64,000 nt of DNA from Apiosordaria backusii (Eukaryota; Ascomycota; Sordariomycetes; Sordariales; Lasiosphaeriaceae). The stretch is from the NCBI GenBank assembly GCA_030549205.1, contig JAUKTV010000011.1, positions 124,001 to 188,000 of the forward strand, given 5' to 3'. This document shows positions 22,887 to 34,260 of this stretch, piece by piece. Positions within the stretch are counted from its first letter, which is position 1. Every line of letters starts with the position of its first letter. The translations under genes and the position numbers were made by a program. Below the pieces are notes generated by a model, which was not told the DNA's origin, searched no databases, and worked only from the letters and a program-made list of their open reading frames with translations.

Positions 22887-25565
22887 AGTTTCTCGTTGTC
22901 CTTTCAGTTGTCTGGGATTATATGGGGGGCTTACATGGTACGACGCAAGTCGGAATTCCGGAGTCGGCTTTTTGGATTATCACTTTCTTTCCCCTTCTTT
23001 CTTACCTCTATTCCCCTTTCGTCTTATATCTATTTCCTTGGGTTTGGATATGTATGGCTCAATAGGATGTTGTTTGGTGGGCTGCAGTTTGGGTTGCCGC
23101 TGTCGTGTATGGGGATTCTTTGGGTGTTCCTCTTTCCTAGCCCTTCTTCCTTCTTGATTTTTCTTTTCTTGGCGTCATAATGTTATGGTGGAATCCGTGT
23201 GGACTTTTGTCGACTTTGGGAAAGCAATTGTGTGATTTAGCGATTGGATTTGGCAATGTCGTTGCTGTTTCAAGTCGCCGGTTGATAATGAGTTGACGAA
23301 TTTCGAGGTTACGGTCCGAACTTTCTTTTCAGAAAGAGGATGAGACGTCTGTTCCTTTCCTATGCGACTACTGCGTACTCTATATTTACCTTTTCACGAT
23401 CTCGTTGGCGCTTACTCTTTCAATTCTACCTCGCGTTATTTATTATCAATATTTCTTGCCTCCTGCCTAACAATCCATTCATGCTATCTGCCGCAAGTAG
23501 GGCAAAATTCTGCCTGTCACATTTATCGAGAGGGTGCGAGGCTTTGTGTCACTGCAGCCGGAAAATGAATTGAATTGACACTGCCACAAAGATTAGGGGT
23601 GAGGATGCATTCGTTTGACAACCGGCAGAAATACGGTATGAGACCTTGCATAAGGTAGCCAGCCTCATCGATCGGGGTTGTAGACCGCCATTGAGATTGA
23701 GAGTGCGGGGAAGGAAAGAGTCATCTAACTCGGAACATAACAACAGTAGTGATGATATGATCTCGATGCACCCTTGACTCAACAACTCAATTGATGCAGG
23801 TGTTCGGATTAGGATTTTGGTGCTTGAACGGGGGAGAGCAAAGGGGGCAGTCCTTGGCGGGCGGTAGACATGCTTGGATGGGTTGGTGCGCAGGCGGCTG
23901 GGCTAGGCATCTCCACCCCCACCACATGCTGCATCGTGAGCGAGAGTGCTCAGGGCCAGAGCTTCAACCTCGCGAAGGGTCCCAAAACCTTGATGCTTTG
24001 GGGTTATTTGGTTGTCAGCGGCATAGAGAGAACTTAAAGTAGCGAGGCCGCCACCTTCTTAACCCAAGACATCATTATAGACAAAACTTTATAGTTGCTG
24101 GGTTGAGTTGGACGGGATTCAACCTCAATTGAAGATTGCTGATGGACCCTGTGTATGTACAATGGGATGGTGCCGTTCCCCGTAGTGGAAACGCGCCAGC
24201 GGGCAGCAACCATCGCTCGCTTAGAGGAAAGGAAAGATCTTTGCAGATAGCGGATCACAGATCAAACAGCACACCGCACACCATATCTTGCTAAGGTACG
24301 TCCTTCTGGTTACGTCGTCGATAGACGCAAACTCCCCTTGACTCATCCGTCGCATACGTCGCACACCCACAACTTCCACCCAATGGACGAGGAGTGATTG
24401 CCAGTTGGAGTTTGGGTGTTTTGGGGGGGAAGGTTACGGCCTCCCAGGGAAGTGCAGGGTGGGTCCGCGCCATTCCAGGTTCCGTGAGAAAGCGCTCGCC
24501 GTGAAGTGCAACCATGCAAGCCTCCTCGGGACAGGAGATGGTACAGGTAGGAGGGGAGTATTCTGTAGGGGCTTGGAGGTTGAAGACTGAGGACGGGAGG
24601 TGAGGACGGGGGAGGTATAAGATTGATGAGAGATCATGACGACTTCGACTGGTTTTTTGATGGATTATTTCAGTTTCAAATGGGCTTTGAGATGTCAAAA
24701 GAACCTTTCTGGAGTGTTTTGCCACAGTGATGGGTTCTCTATGCTACGTCTGGTGATGCATTCCAAAGTGAAGCCGTGACAAAAATAAGGAAGGGGATCA
24801 AGTACCTAGCCCCACTTCAACGTTGAACCACGCTAGTCCTATTTCAACTCGCCGAAATACTGGGGATCAACCTTCGCTGCGCCTTGATGACTGGGCTGGT
24901 TCACGCAACCTTGTTGTTGGAATTGAAGCAGTGAAATATCGGCCTGACTCCTTCGGACGAAGCTCTTGTCTCTCTTCTTTCTTTTCCTCTCTACCGGTAC
25001 CTGAAGGTTTGAATTAGTGTTCAATTGCTTTCAAGCACTTTTGCACTTGCACTGCCCACCGCGGAAACGCTTCACAGTTCAACGAACCTTACCAGGCAGC
25101 CGGAACTTCATCCCCTGTCGTCTTTTGCGCTCTTGTTGCTTCCACCACACACCCATAACCACAGTTCTTGTGTGTGCCACCAACTTTCCCATTACCAACA
25201 AACGCCTCCTGCCAATAGACACTTCCTAGTTGTCTCTGCTAGACCCACAAACCAATCACCGAGAGCTTCACAATCTTCATCACACAGATCGTAAGCACCA
25301 AAATACGCAACCAAAGTTAGCAACACACAGACCTCAGCTTCAAAGCCCACCAACACCCATTTTGGACTAGGACATCATCCCTCACACACCACTACAACAC
25401 CCACACTTCGAAACCACATCACAGTTGGTTCCGGAATCACATTTTGTCAGACTTGCTGGTAACCAATCGCAGTCCCAGTTCTCTGACACACCCACACAAC
25501 CTGCATTTCCAACTCGTCACGGGGTTGCGTTCAACACAGTACGTACAACGCAACTGTTCATCGCG
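22887..25565. other. Intergenic region and long C/A-rich leader
   Basis: About 2.7 kb without a supported gene. From about 25020 to 25560 the sequence is rich in CA and CAC runs, typical of a long untranslated leader of the following gene. Frames at 22883-23180 are T-rich and hydrophobic by composition, without coding features. Confidence 0.5.
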
Positions 25566-27758
25566 ATGGCCAACATGGCCCAGAACGGCTCGGCCGGGAC
25601 AGCCTTCAATGGCTTCTCGGTCTTCCAGCCGGCTCTAGGGGCTGCCCTGCAGTGGCTGCCCCAAGTCGGAACCCCTGAGCTCGATGCTATGATCAACGCT
25701 TTCCTTCCTGGTCCTGCCTCCATCAAGGACAAGAGGGCCCACATCTCCATGGACTTCTTTGAGTATGCTCGCCAGACCGGTGAGGCCATCAAGTTCTACC
25801 CTGTCCCTGCGACCTCCTTCACCCCGGCCGCCACCAACTCTCCTGTTGGCTCCGCTGTCTACGACTCCGGCTATGCGTCCAGCTTCAACACCTCTCCGGT
25901 CATCTCGGACCAGAGCTCCTGGACTCAGTCCCCCGCCTCCTTCGCTCCCATTGCCTCCTTCGAGGAGTTCACTCACGCCCCCGCCTCCACCTCCACCTCC
26001 AAGAAGGCCACTCCTTCCCGCCAGCACACTATTGACTTTTCCAGCCACCCCGGGATGCGGATCATGACCAAGGACGGCAAGGACGTGACCAACTCGGCTT
26101 CTCGCGGATGCAAGACCAAGGAGCAGCGCGACCATGCCCACCTGATGAGAATCATCAAGGCATGCGATGCTTGCCGCAAGAAGAAGGTTCGCTGTGACCC
26201 GAGCCACAGGAAGCGCTCTGCTTCTCAAGCTTCCACCTCCCCCTCCGAGCAGAAGAAGTCCGCGAAGAAGGCCAAGAAGTCCGAGCAGCCTTCTGCACCC
26301 CCACCATCTGACCAGCTCGTTGCCAACGTTTTCGCGACGGCGCCCGAGACCACCGTTCCCATCCCAGTAGCATTCGATGCTGAGTTGGAGAACCTCTGGA
26401 ACGACTTCATTGTGGAGCAAGACCCTGTCGTTCTCCCCACGGACTTCACTTTCAACGACCCTCTTTTCGATGCTTTTACCGACTCCCAGAGCTTCTATAC
26501 TCCCAGCTCTGGCTCTTCCTCTGCCACTTCTCCTTCTCAAGTATTCACTCCTTTCACTCCGGCACCCGCCACCGCCTCACCCACTACTCTCCTTGCGGAT
26601 GCACCGGAGCACCTTCTTCCTTACATGAACCCGGGCGTCGACCTTGGCACCAACTATGTCGACTTCAACCTCTACTCACCCGCGTCCAGCTACTATGATG
26701 AGGACCCCATCTTCCAGCAGACTGATGTTGGCAGCCGACACTCTGCTGCCCCATCCAGCGCTGAATACAGCGGCCTGTCCTATCAACAACAGCAGCAGGT
26801 TCATCCTGGCTCAGGCAACAGCCTTGCCGTAACGGATCAGAATAGCTCTGATTACTACTATGAATCTGAGCGCAGCTCTGAACCGGGACAGTATGTTCCT
26901 GAGGCCCGACGCGCAGATCACCGCTCCTCCTCCGCCGCCGCTGGCTCTGAGGTCTACCTACAAGTTCAACAGACCTTATACACCGGCCAGGATGACAGCA
27001 CGGTTGCCCACGACATTCAGTCGTCGGTTAGTCCGAGCACATCCTCTGGAGCCAGGAGGGTAATTTCATCATCACCATCATCCTCACCATCATCCCTACC
27101 ACGCACGACGGTAACAGTCTCTGTTCCGCAGTCGGGCGTTCCTGGGCACTCTGTTGCCACTACACCGACAACCACCACCACAACGGCTATTATTGATAGC
27201 CGATGCTGTGTGGAGGACGTCTCGGGTGACAGCTATGGTTCTGTGTATGCCAATCTTGGAAGTCAACCCAAGTCAGGCGGACAGAGCTGTGTCAAGCAGT
27301 GCTTCGATGGGGTGAAGGCGGTTTTGGCGATGATGATGATCGCAAACTTCCCGACACGACGTCAAGTCGCCGGGAAAGATGCCCAGGATGGCATTCAGCC
27401 ATCTATGTCGCATCTCTCTCAGCTTGTCGTGTTCGGTCTTGTTTCGATACTCTGCGCGTCCTCTTCTCGGATGCATCTTGGGGGTCAATCCGACAACCTC
27501 GCCAACATACTGAGCATCATGACTCTATCTTTGGGCTGCATAGCACTCTGGCTCTGGTGCTGTGGAGTCCCGGGGGCGACTCAGGTCGCCTCGAGACACT
27601 TGCAAATACCAATGGCGCTCTCGAGCGTCGTCGGGAACGTCAAGGCCAAAATTCAGGCCCTCGGCTCCGCCTCTCAAGAGGTTCAGTCGAGGGCGTCACA
27701 ACGGGGGAGACCACTCCTTCGCTCGATTGGCCCAGCTGGATCATTCATCAGGTTATAG
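25566..27758 (+). CDS. Variant zinc-cluster protein, second of a neighbouring pair
   Basis: A single open frame; the first ATG (MANMAQNGSAG) is at 25566 and gives 730 residues. The in-frame extension to 25425 begins with TTG and was not used. Residues C200-X2-C203-X6-C210-X3-H214 (KACDACRKKKVRCDPSH) form a zinc cluster like the first half of a Gal4-type domain, but with His in the fourth ligand position and no second cysteine triplet. It is preceded by a basic, regularly charged stretch (MRIMTKDGKDV, KTKEQRDHAHLMRI) and followed by KKSAKKAKKSEQ. The centre is Ser/Thr/Pro-rich and acidic. Near the C-terminus are two hydrophobic segments, about 617-632 and 648-671 (ILSIMTLSLGCIALWLW), then a basic tail. 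DNA binding is inferred from the basic cluster only; membrane anchoring is inferred from hydrophobicity. Confidence 0.75.
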   Translation: MANMAQNGSAGTAFNGFSVFQPALGAALQWLPQVGTPELDAMINAFLPGPASIKDKRAHISMDFFEYARQTGEAIKFYPVPATSFTPAATNSPVGSAVYDSGYASSFNTSPVISDQSSWTQSPASFAPIASFEEFTHAPASTSTSKKATPSRQHTIDFSSHPGMRIMTKDGKDVTNSASRGCKTKEQRDHAHLMRIIKACDACRKKKVRCDPSHRKRSASQASTSPSEQKKSAKKAKKSEQPSAPPPSDQLVANVFATAPETTVPIPVAFDAELENLWNDFIVEQDPVVLPTDFTFNDPLFDAFTDSQSFYTPSSGSSSATSPSQVFTPFTPAPATASPTTLLADAPEHLLPYMNPGVDLGTNYVDFNLYSPASSYYDEDPIFQQTDVGSRHSAAPSSAEYSGLSYQQQQQVHPGSGNSLAVTDQNSSDYYYESERSSEPGQYVPEARRADHRSSSAAAGSEVYLQVQQTLYTGQDDSTVAHDIQSSVSPSTSSGARRVISSSPSSSPSSLPRTTVTVSVPQSGVPGHSVATTPTTTTTTAIIDSRCCVEDVSGDSYGSVYANLGSQPKSGGQSCVKQCFDGVKAVLAMMMIANFPTRRQVAGKDAQDGIQPSMSHLSQLVVFGLVSILCASSSRMHLGGQSDNLANILSIMTLSLGCIALWLWCCGVPGATQVASRHLQIPMALSSVVGNVKAKIQALGSASQEVQSRASQRGRPLLRSIGPAGSFIRL

Positions 27759-29195
27759 AACTGTGGATGGTCTGGTGGATGTTGCAAGTGTACGAAAAAA
27801 AGATATGAGGATTTAATGATGTTTTTGCATGTTGATATTAGCGAGCGCAGTTGTTTGGTTTTGACTATGATACCCAGGGTTTGGATTTACAACGGATTTC
27901 GGAACATGTCGGCTGTTCATTTCCTCGACGTAGTTTGGGAATGGATGGCTAGGTGGACTGCGGAGATGCCTGATTCTGATGATGGGAGCAATGCTTTGTT
28001 TTGTGTTAGCGTCATTGCTATTTCGCTGGATGCCGTTCGAGATAGTTAGCTAGTTTTGGAGAGTGTTTGCTCTTTTTCAGACTTGACAATAGAGGCCCTC
28101 TGCAGGCCATCGAAAATTAAAAACGAAAAAAAGAATGGTTCCTTTGCTGGTGATGTGATGCGATATGCTCTTTGTCAAGAACGTTTGGTATGCTTTATGA
28201 GACAGTAAGTGGATCTATTATCCGCACATAAAAAGATTTGTCTTGAGTCCATTAAACAAGCACAGAGACAAACAATAGTTTTCTCAAGTCTTGAAGATGT
28301 CACCAGAAAGCAAACACTTGTTGTCTGGACGGGTATGCAACAAAGCGGGCCTTTATGCAAACGTTGGGTGAGAAACAGTGGCGTGCATGTAGCGGGGTGG
28401 CTGGGCGAGCTCAGGTCCAGTCATTTTTCGCCGCGACCCACAGGAAATCGCTGCACAAGGAACACACAAAGTGGGCCCGAGATGTTGTTCACCCAGTTTT
28501 CACTTCTCATCATGTCTGGTCTCTGTCTGACCATTCCATGTTCCCATACTGCTTTTCCCAAGCCGTATGAGGCGGAAGCTCTCAAGTGACGCCAATTGAT
28601 CATTCGGACAAGGGTTCTATTCAGGAGGAGGGCTGTCCTGTGACTCAAAAGCTTGTTATCTGAACTTTTAAAGGGGAAAAAACGCCCAAAACTCTCCAAA
28701 CGCATCCTGCGAGTGCATCGTTCATCTCAAAGAATAGCCCCTGCCGTCTCATCAGCTCCAAGATTCACCAACACGCCGTCGTTTCCCGGAAACACCTGCC
28801 TGTTTCCTTGATATTCTAGTCGTTCAGGGTGGGTGGGTGTCAGGCTAGGCCGTGACTGCAGAACAGTACAGTCCAGTGAAAAGCAGGCAGTGTGAAAAGG
28901 GCCCACGCATTCGAGAACAAAAATGGCAGTCACTCTGTTCCAAGCTCTTTCGGCCACTGGCCTCAAAGCCGCTGCTTTTGTGCAGGCTCTCCTATGGTTC
29001 CCCGCCGGTGTCTTTCGACAAGCATTCGCATCTTTTTCAGCAACGACATCATCCCCCCACCGACCGAGCTCGCCAACTCTTCTACGTGCTTCTACTCCTG
29101 CTGCTGGTTCTCTTGAAAACAACACCACCGACGACAACAACAACCAAGGCGACCTTCATGCCCAACGAAATAGCGACAGCAACACCGACTTGACC
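27759..29195. other. Intergenic region upstream of the Tad2 gene
   Basis: No separate gene is seen. Positions 28923-29195 stay open in the Tad2 frame and could code for an N-terminal extension rich in hydrophobic, Ser and Thr residues; see the Tad2 entry. Confidence 0.5.
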
Positions 29196-31330
29196 ATGGC
29201 TGGGGATACTTACTCTGCCTTGCAGCAGCAGCAGAATTCAGCGAGAAAGGCATCTCTCCCTAAAATCGTCCCGGCCTTGCCTCGATTCGCATCGACCTCC
29301 AAGAAGGAGGTTGTCCCTGCGACTTCTGCTGCCAAATCTACGACTGCGACCAGCAACTTGGCTGACGACGTTGCCAATGGCGTCTCCCGTTTGAGCCTCA
29401 ATGAGAGTGCTTCTGCTAGCAATCGTGTTCTCTCGGCTTTGGATGGAAACGCTGGTACTTCCTCGGCCCCCGTCCGAGCAACTCCTGCAGGGAGTGCTGC
29501 GACTCTCAACAAGGAAAACTTCGTCCAAACCAATGGTGCTCTGGCTGATATCTTCGGCGGCGATGATGCGCTGGCCACTCAAGAGGTGACGCGCGCTCCT
29601 GCTATCCCGTTGACTCACGCCATCTCGCAGACTAGTAAGCTGAAGGAGATGCCGCCGCCTACGATTCAACTCGGGGATGAGCTGCTGCATATCCTGGACA
29701 AGGAAGAGACCCCTGAGCAGGCCGCTGAGAGAGCTATTCACAGTGGGTTCATGAGGGACGCTCTGGATATGGTAAGTTTGTACATTGTTGTTTCTTTCTT
29801 CCATCAAGAGGTTGTCGCTGCAAGCTTGGGCCATGACGATATGAAGATGGCATTTGTACACATCTACATCTGACCGAGTCATTGGATTGGTTGTCTGCTT
29901 GCACGCCCCTGCTGCCCCTCTCCCCTATCAACGACCTCTATAGGGATGCTGGGCTTTCCAGAACGGGGATACGTCAGGTCGGCCTTTGTTGCATTACACA
30001 AGACCTTTGGATCCCCTCCATTTAGTCGGGTTGCACGGCTTCTGAGCGGCACCAAACTTGCGGCTGCTACTGCTGCATCACGTTTTCGACATGTCCTACC
30101 TTGACACGTTCAGCCTCCTCTCCCCATCACGTGTCACCTACATGTCACAGATCCTCTCTTGCTAACATGCCCACCCCAGGCCCGACTTGCCCTCAGAACA
30201 AACGAAACCCCAGTCGGCTGCGTGCTCGTTCACAATGGCCGTGTAATCGCCCGCGGCATGAACGCAACCAACGTCAGCCGTAACGGCACCCGCCACGCCG
30301 AGCTCATGGCCATTTGCGCGCTGTTGTCTTTCTCTCCTGAAGCCGACACGGAACCCATCCGCCGCTCCAAGGCCGTCATTCCCCTCGGAGACAAGACCAA
30401 CTCCCAACAGGCGGACATTGACGACGAGGAAGCCCTCTGGGGCGATGTTGATCCCCGCGATGGGCATTTATTCCCCTACGGTCAGAAGCTGCACCCCGCT
30501 CCTAGGGTTGATCCATCTGTCATTGAAGAGTGCACGTTGTACGTCACGGTGGAGCCCTGTGTCATGTGCGCGAGCTTGCTGAGGCAGATGAAGATCAAAA
30601 AGGTGTACTTTGGGGCGGTGAATGACAAGTTTGGGGGGACGGGGGGTGTTTTTCGGATTCACAAGAACTCGCCTTATTCGATGGCGAGCGCGCCGCCTTC
30701 GCCCGCGCCGAGGAATGGGAAGGGACTTGCGAGGCCGGTGCTGGAGCGGAGGCCGGTGTCGAGTGTTGATGTTACCACTATGACAGGAGGAGCGCCTATG
30801 GCAGGACAAGAAAGTCAGGAGGTTTTGGGTCCTGACGAAGAGGTGAAGGGGGGTCCGGACAATAGTGTGCTCGACCCGATTGACACGTCGCATTTGCCGG
30901 GGGACGGGGGCAATGTCGAGCGCGGGTATGAGGCGGAGGGGGGTTGGGGGAGGGATGAGGCTGTCACGCTGTTGAGGCAGTTTTATGTGCAGGAGAATAA
31001 TCGAGGTATGTCTTACACTCACTGCGGTAAAAAAAAAAAAAAACAAGAAAAGGCATACTGACAGTATGTGTATTAGCTCCCGTCCCGAGAAAGAAGGAAG
31101 GCAGGGCTGCGAGGCTGGCGGCCATGATGGAACGGGACGGTCATGCTGGCGGTCCGATGGCTGATCCCAACTCTACGGCGCCGCCTCCGGGGGATTGTAA
31201 CGGAAACGAAAGTCCTGATGTGGTTGGGACGCCTACCGTTGAGAAGTGTGATCTGGCCGGTGGTGAGAATAAGGAGAATGAAGTTGTGGAGAATGAGGAG
31301 GATGAGGAGAATGATGTTATGGCTGTTTAA
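29196..31330 (+). CDS. TAD2: tRNA-specific adenosine-34 deaminase catalytic subunit (Tad2/ADAT2)
   Basis: Exons 29196-29771, 30180-31005 and 31077-31330 give 551 residues. Intron 1 (408 bases, GTAAGT, GCTAAC branch, CCCAG) joins FMRDALDM to ARLALRTNETPVGCV. Intron 2 has GTATGT, a run of 15 A and TTAG. The deaminase domain carries the zinc and proton-shuttle motif H231-A-E233 and the pair C319-X2-C322 (VEPCVMCASLLRQMK). Tad2, with Tad3, converts A34 to inosine in tRNA anticodons so that they can read C-ending codons. The catalytic glutamate identifies this as the catalytic subunit. The spacing between the two motifs (about 85 residues) is longer than in bacterial TadA, because of an acidic insert. 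The N-terminal 190 residues and the acidic C-terminal tail (ENEEDEENDV) are low complexity. The ATG at 29196 has ideal context (GACCATGG). The frame is also open from ATG 28923, which would add 91 residues. Confidence 0.92.
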
Positions 31331-32774
31331 AGGGGTTGCTGGTATGGGTAGTAGTAGTTGTGGTGTATGAATAGGGGTTTTATCTAGTTGTCAAGTCAAG
31401 GCATGCTCTATGGTGATGATAGGGGGTGGTTTTATGGCAGAGGGAAAAGGTGTATGGAAATGGAGACGGGTGCATTTACTCGGAGTTTAAAGATATTACC
31501 ATGAGGCATGAAGCACATGGAAACGAAAAATCATCATGAGGTATTTGGTAACTGGGGTTGGGGGTTGGGGTTGGTGGATAGGAAAATGGGGAAAGGGGGT
31601 TGGAGGATTTCTTTAGCTAACTCGGGGGGGGGAGAAGCATTTTGACAGCGATCATTGTTGTCAGTGTTGTTAGCTTAGCCACGCACTCACAGATATCCCT
31701 AGATTACTTTGCGCCTCGCGGCGGCTTCATCTGAATTGCATTGGGGTTGACTTATATGGGCTCTTGATTGTATTCGTGCTGGTCTGACTTCGCCGTTCTC
31801 ACGACGTTGCGTGTTTGTTGACGCTCTGTCCAGCCAGCCAGCCAGCTGCATGTTTGTGCTCCAGGATCCGTGAAGATAATTTAGGGCCATGGACAGGTCT
31901 GATATCTGCCTGTAGGTTTTTTATTCGAGTGAATGAGGTCTGTCGACATTGGTTGTTCAACGGGCCTTATTAAATCGCGGTTCGTAAGTCACGGAGATGG
32001 GGGTGTGGGGGAGATAGCACACCCACATGATCCCAATTGTGACCAGCTTCAGGCCCAGGAAACTAACCAAAGATGAAAGGGAATCATGTCCCCAAAGCTC
32101 ACGAGCTACATATGTAGGTGAACGGTAGTTTCGACCTGAGCTCTTGAGCAGACGAATGAGATCTTGCGCCTTATCAGCTTGGGGAGCCCGGACCCCTGGA
32201 TTCAGAACCTTCAAGCAAACAGCCATGTCGAAATGGGGATAGGAAATCGCCGGGAAGGCAGGTAGGTCAGCCTGGTCTCGTTGGTTCATTACATACAGTA
32301 GAGCGTGAGATAAAATGGGACTTGTTGACCATAAAAGGCGAGGCTGTTGCTATCGTAGATATTCGCAAGCTATCGCAACTCGCAGCTGTCAAATGCCAAA
32401 ATCCCATTGCACAGCTCCGTCAACGTAGCATCGAGGCACAGGCGGGAAGAGGGTAGACTGGGACTGGGGGGTTGGGTTGGCGGGTTGTGAAGATCCTTGG
32501 CGGTTGATAGGAGGTCAGCGATGGGAGGGGTTGTTGGCGAATGAGAGGGTAAGATGCGTGTCGCAGGTCGCCGGTCCCCCGTTGTATTCTCTGCGATCAG
32601 TATCTTTGTTGCTGTTGAAGCTATCTATATTCGCAAAATTCCTGGTGATTCTTTTGCTTGGTATTCTTAAGACATTTTGACGAAGATCTCGGCATTGTGA
32701 ACCTCAAGTCCCGGCAGTGAACGTTCGGGCTCCGGTGGAGAGCGGGAACTCCGGGTGAAAAAGGCCGGGAGGGC
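31331..32774. other. Intergenic region left of the AT-rich element
   Basis: No gene is supported. Base composition is ordinary up to about 32820, which makes the change into the RIP-affected element abrupt. Confidence 0.5.
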
Positions 32775-32857
32775 CCGCTGTGCGTTGTAAACGGGAGTTC
32801 CAAAAATCCAATTTGGTTTTTTTAGGTCTTAACTACCTACACCGCCAGGGCCATTAA
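32775..32857 (+). repeat. Left terminal inverted repeat
   Basis: Begins CCGCTGTGCGTTG and ends near CCGCCAGGGCCAT. It matches the reverse complement of 37091-37173 without gaps. In six of the seven mismatches this left copy carries the A or T, so it has taken more RIP damage than the right copy; the seventh is reversed. Confidence 0.92.
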
Positions 32858-33699
32858 ACCTACGAAAATTGAACAAAACTCCTAACCACCGTAGTTTTTA
32901 AGCTATTTCCACACTTAAAATAGCTTTAAGAATTTAATTTTTTTTGCCCTTAAAAGCTCCTAAAAGCCTCTATATAGCTATTGTTTTAAATTGTTATAAG
33001 TAGCTGAAATCAATTTTTAAACGTTTAGATTACCTAGCCTATTAAATATTACTTAAATAACGGTACTATAGTCCTATAGTTTAATTCTTCTATATTAATA
33101 CTACTGTTATTATCCTAATAGCTTTAAAGAAGAAGCTTCTAATTAAATAACCTTAGGCTAATACTAAAATATTTAAACTTAAAGATACTTTAGCTTTTAA
33201 CTTACTTAATAGTACTTAAATAGTATTAAAGTTTAAACTTCTTTAAAGTGCTATAATTAAAAGCTAAGCTATTATTACTTTTATTTTTACTTTTAGTCCT
33301 TTAACTTTATTATTTAGGATCTAGATTAAACTTAAAACGCTAGATAGTTCTGGTAAAGTTAGTAATAGTGGTAATACCGGAAATACTATTAATAACTAAC
33401 TATAAGGCTATAATAAGTCCTTTACTTTTACTATCGCTACTATTATTACTATAGATTTAAATTTCTAAATAAAGTCTATAGCTTCTGTTCTTTTTAATTA
33501 GGATATTAAAAAGTACTATAATTTAAGGAAGCTACTAGTATTTAAGTAACTAAAGGCTTATAGTAAGTTTGCTATTATTATAGTTTATAATAGTACCTCT
33601 ATTTTAAATAAGCTGCCTATAAAGAAGTAAAAAAGTTTAATTATCTTTAATAAGTTAATAAAATTAAAGGCTACCTTTTTTTAAAAGCCTATTACCGAT

Positions 33700-34260
33700 A
33701 AAGTTAAAGATTTTTAAGTACTATCTTTTAAGCTTATATACTGCCTAACTTCCTTAATAACTATACTATCGTCGCTACCGAAACTGCTTACTTTTAAATC
33801 AATTTAAGTCTAAATAATAGTTATATTAAGGTAGATTAATACTGTATTTTTCTACTAATTTAAATTACTATCTTCGCTTCCTTTTATTTATATTACTTTA
33901 AAAAGGCTTACTGTAAATAAAAAGCCTAGTACTACTTTAATATTAAAAATCTATACTTTAAAAGAAGGTTTGGATTAAGAGGTTTTTAATTTTGCAAAAT
34001 ATACTAGGTTTAATAAACCGGTAGACTATATTAAAGTAGAAGTAACCTATTTATATATACTTAAAAATAAAAAGGCCGAGGAAATTTCTATCTATTAAGT
34101 AATAGCCAGACCTTTAGGAATATAAGCTTTATTTAAAAAATTTAATACCGATAGTATTATTAAAGACTTTTTAAAAGTAAAAGCTAAATAATATTATATA
34201 TTGTTAATATATTGGTTTAAACTTTAAAAAGGGAGTTTTTTAATTAATGCTTTACCAGTT
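33700..34260 (+). pseudogene. Possible degraded second gene inside the element (unidentified)
   Basis: On the plus strand, around 33975-34095, a frame stays open for about 40 codons in otherwise stop-riddled AT-rich DNA. It keeps GC-containing codons: EVFNFAKYTRFNKPVDYIKV, then LKNKKAEEISIY. It continues after single TAA codons that could be RIP-changed CAA. No family is recognised. Chance cannot be excluded at this base composition. The limits given are approximate. Confidence 0.25.

Noticed and set aside
25425..25565. N-terminal extension of the second zinc-cluster protein
   Set aside because: The frame is open but begins with TTG and lies in C/A-rich leader; the first ATG at 25566 is preferred.
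25635..26540. 301-codon minus-strand open frame rich in Gly, Arg and Leu
   Set aside because: Antisense shadow of the second zinc-cluster gene.
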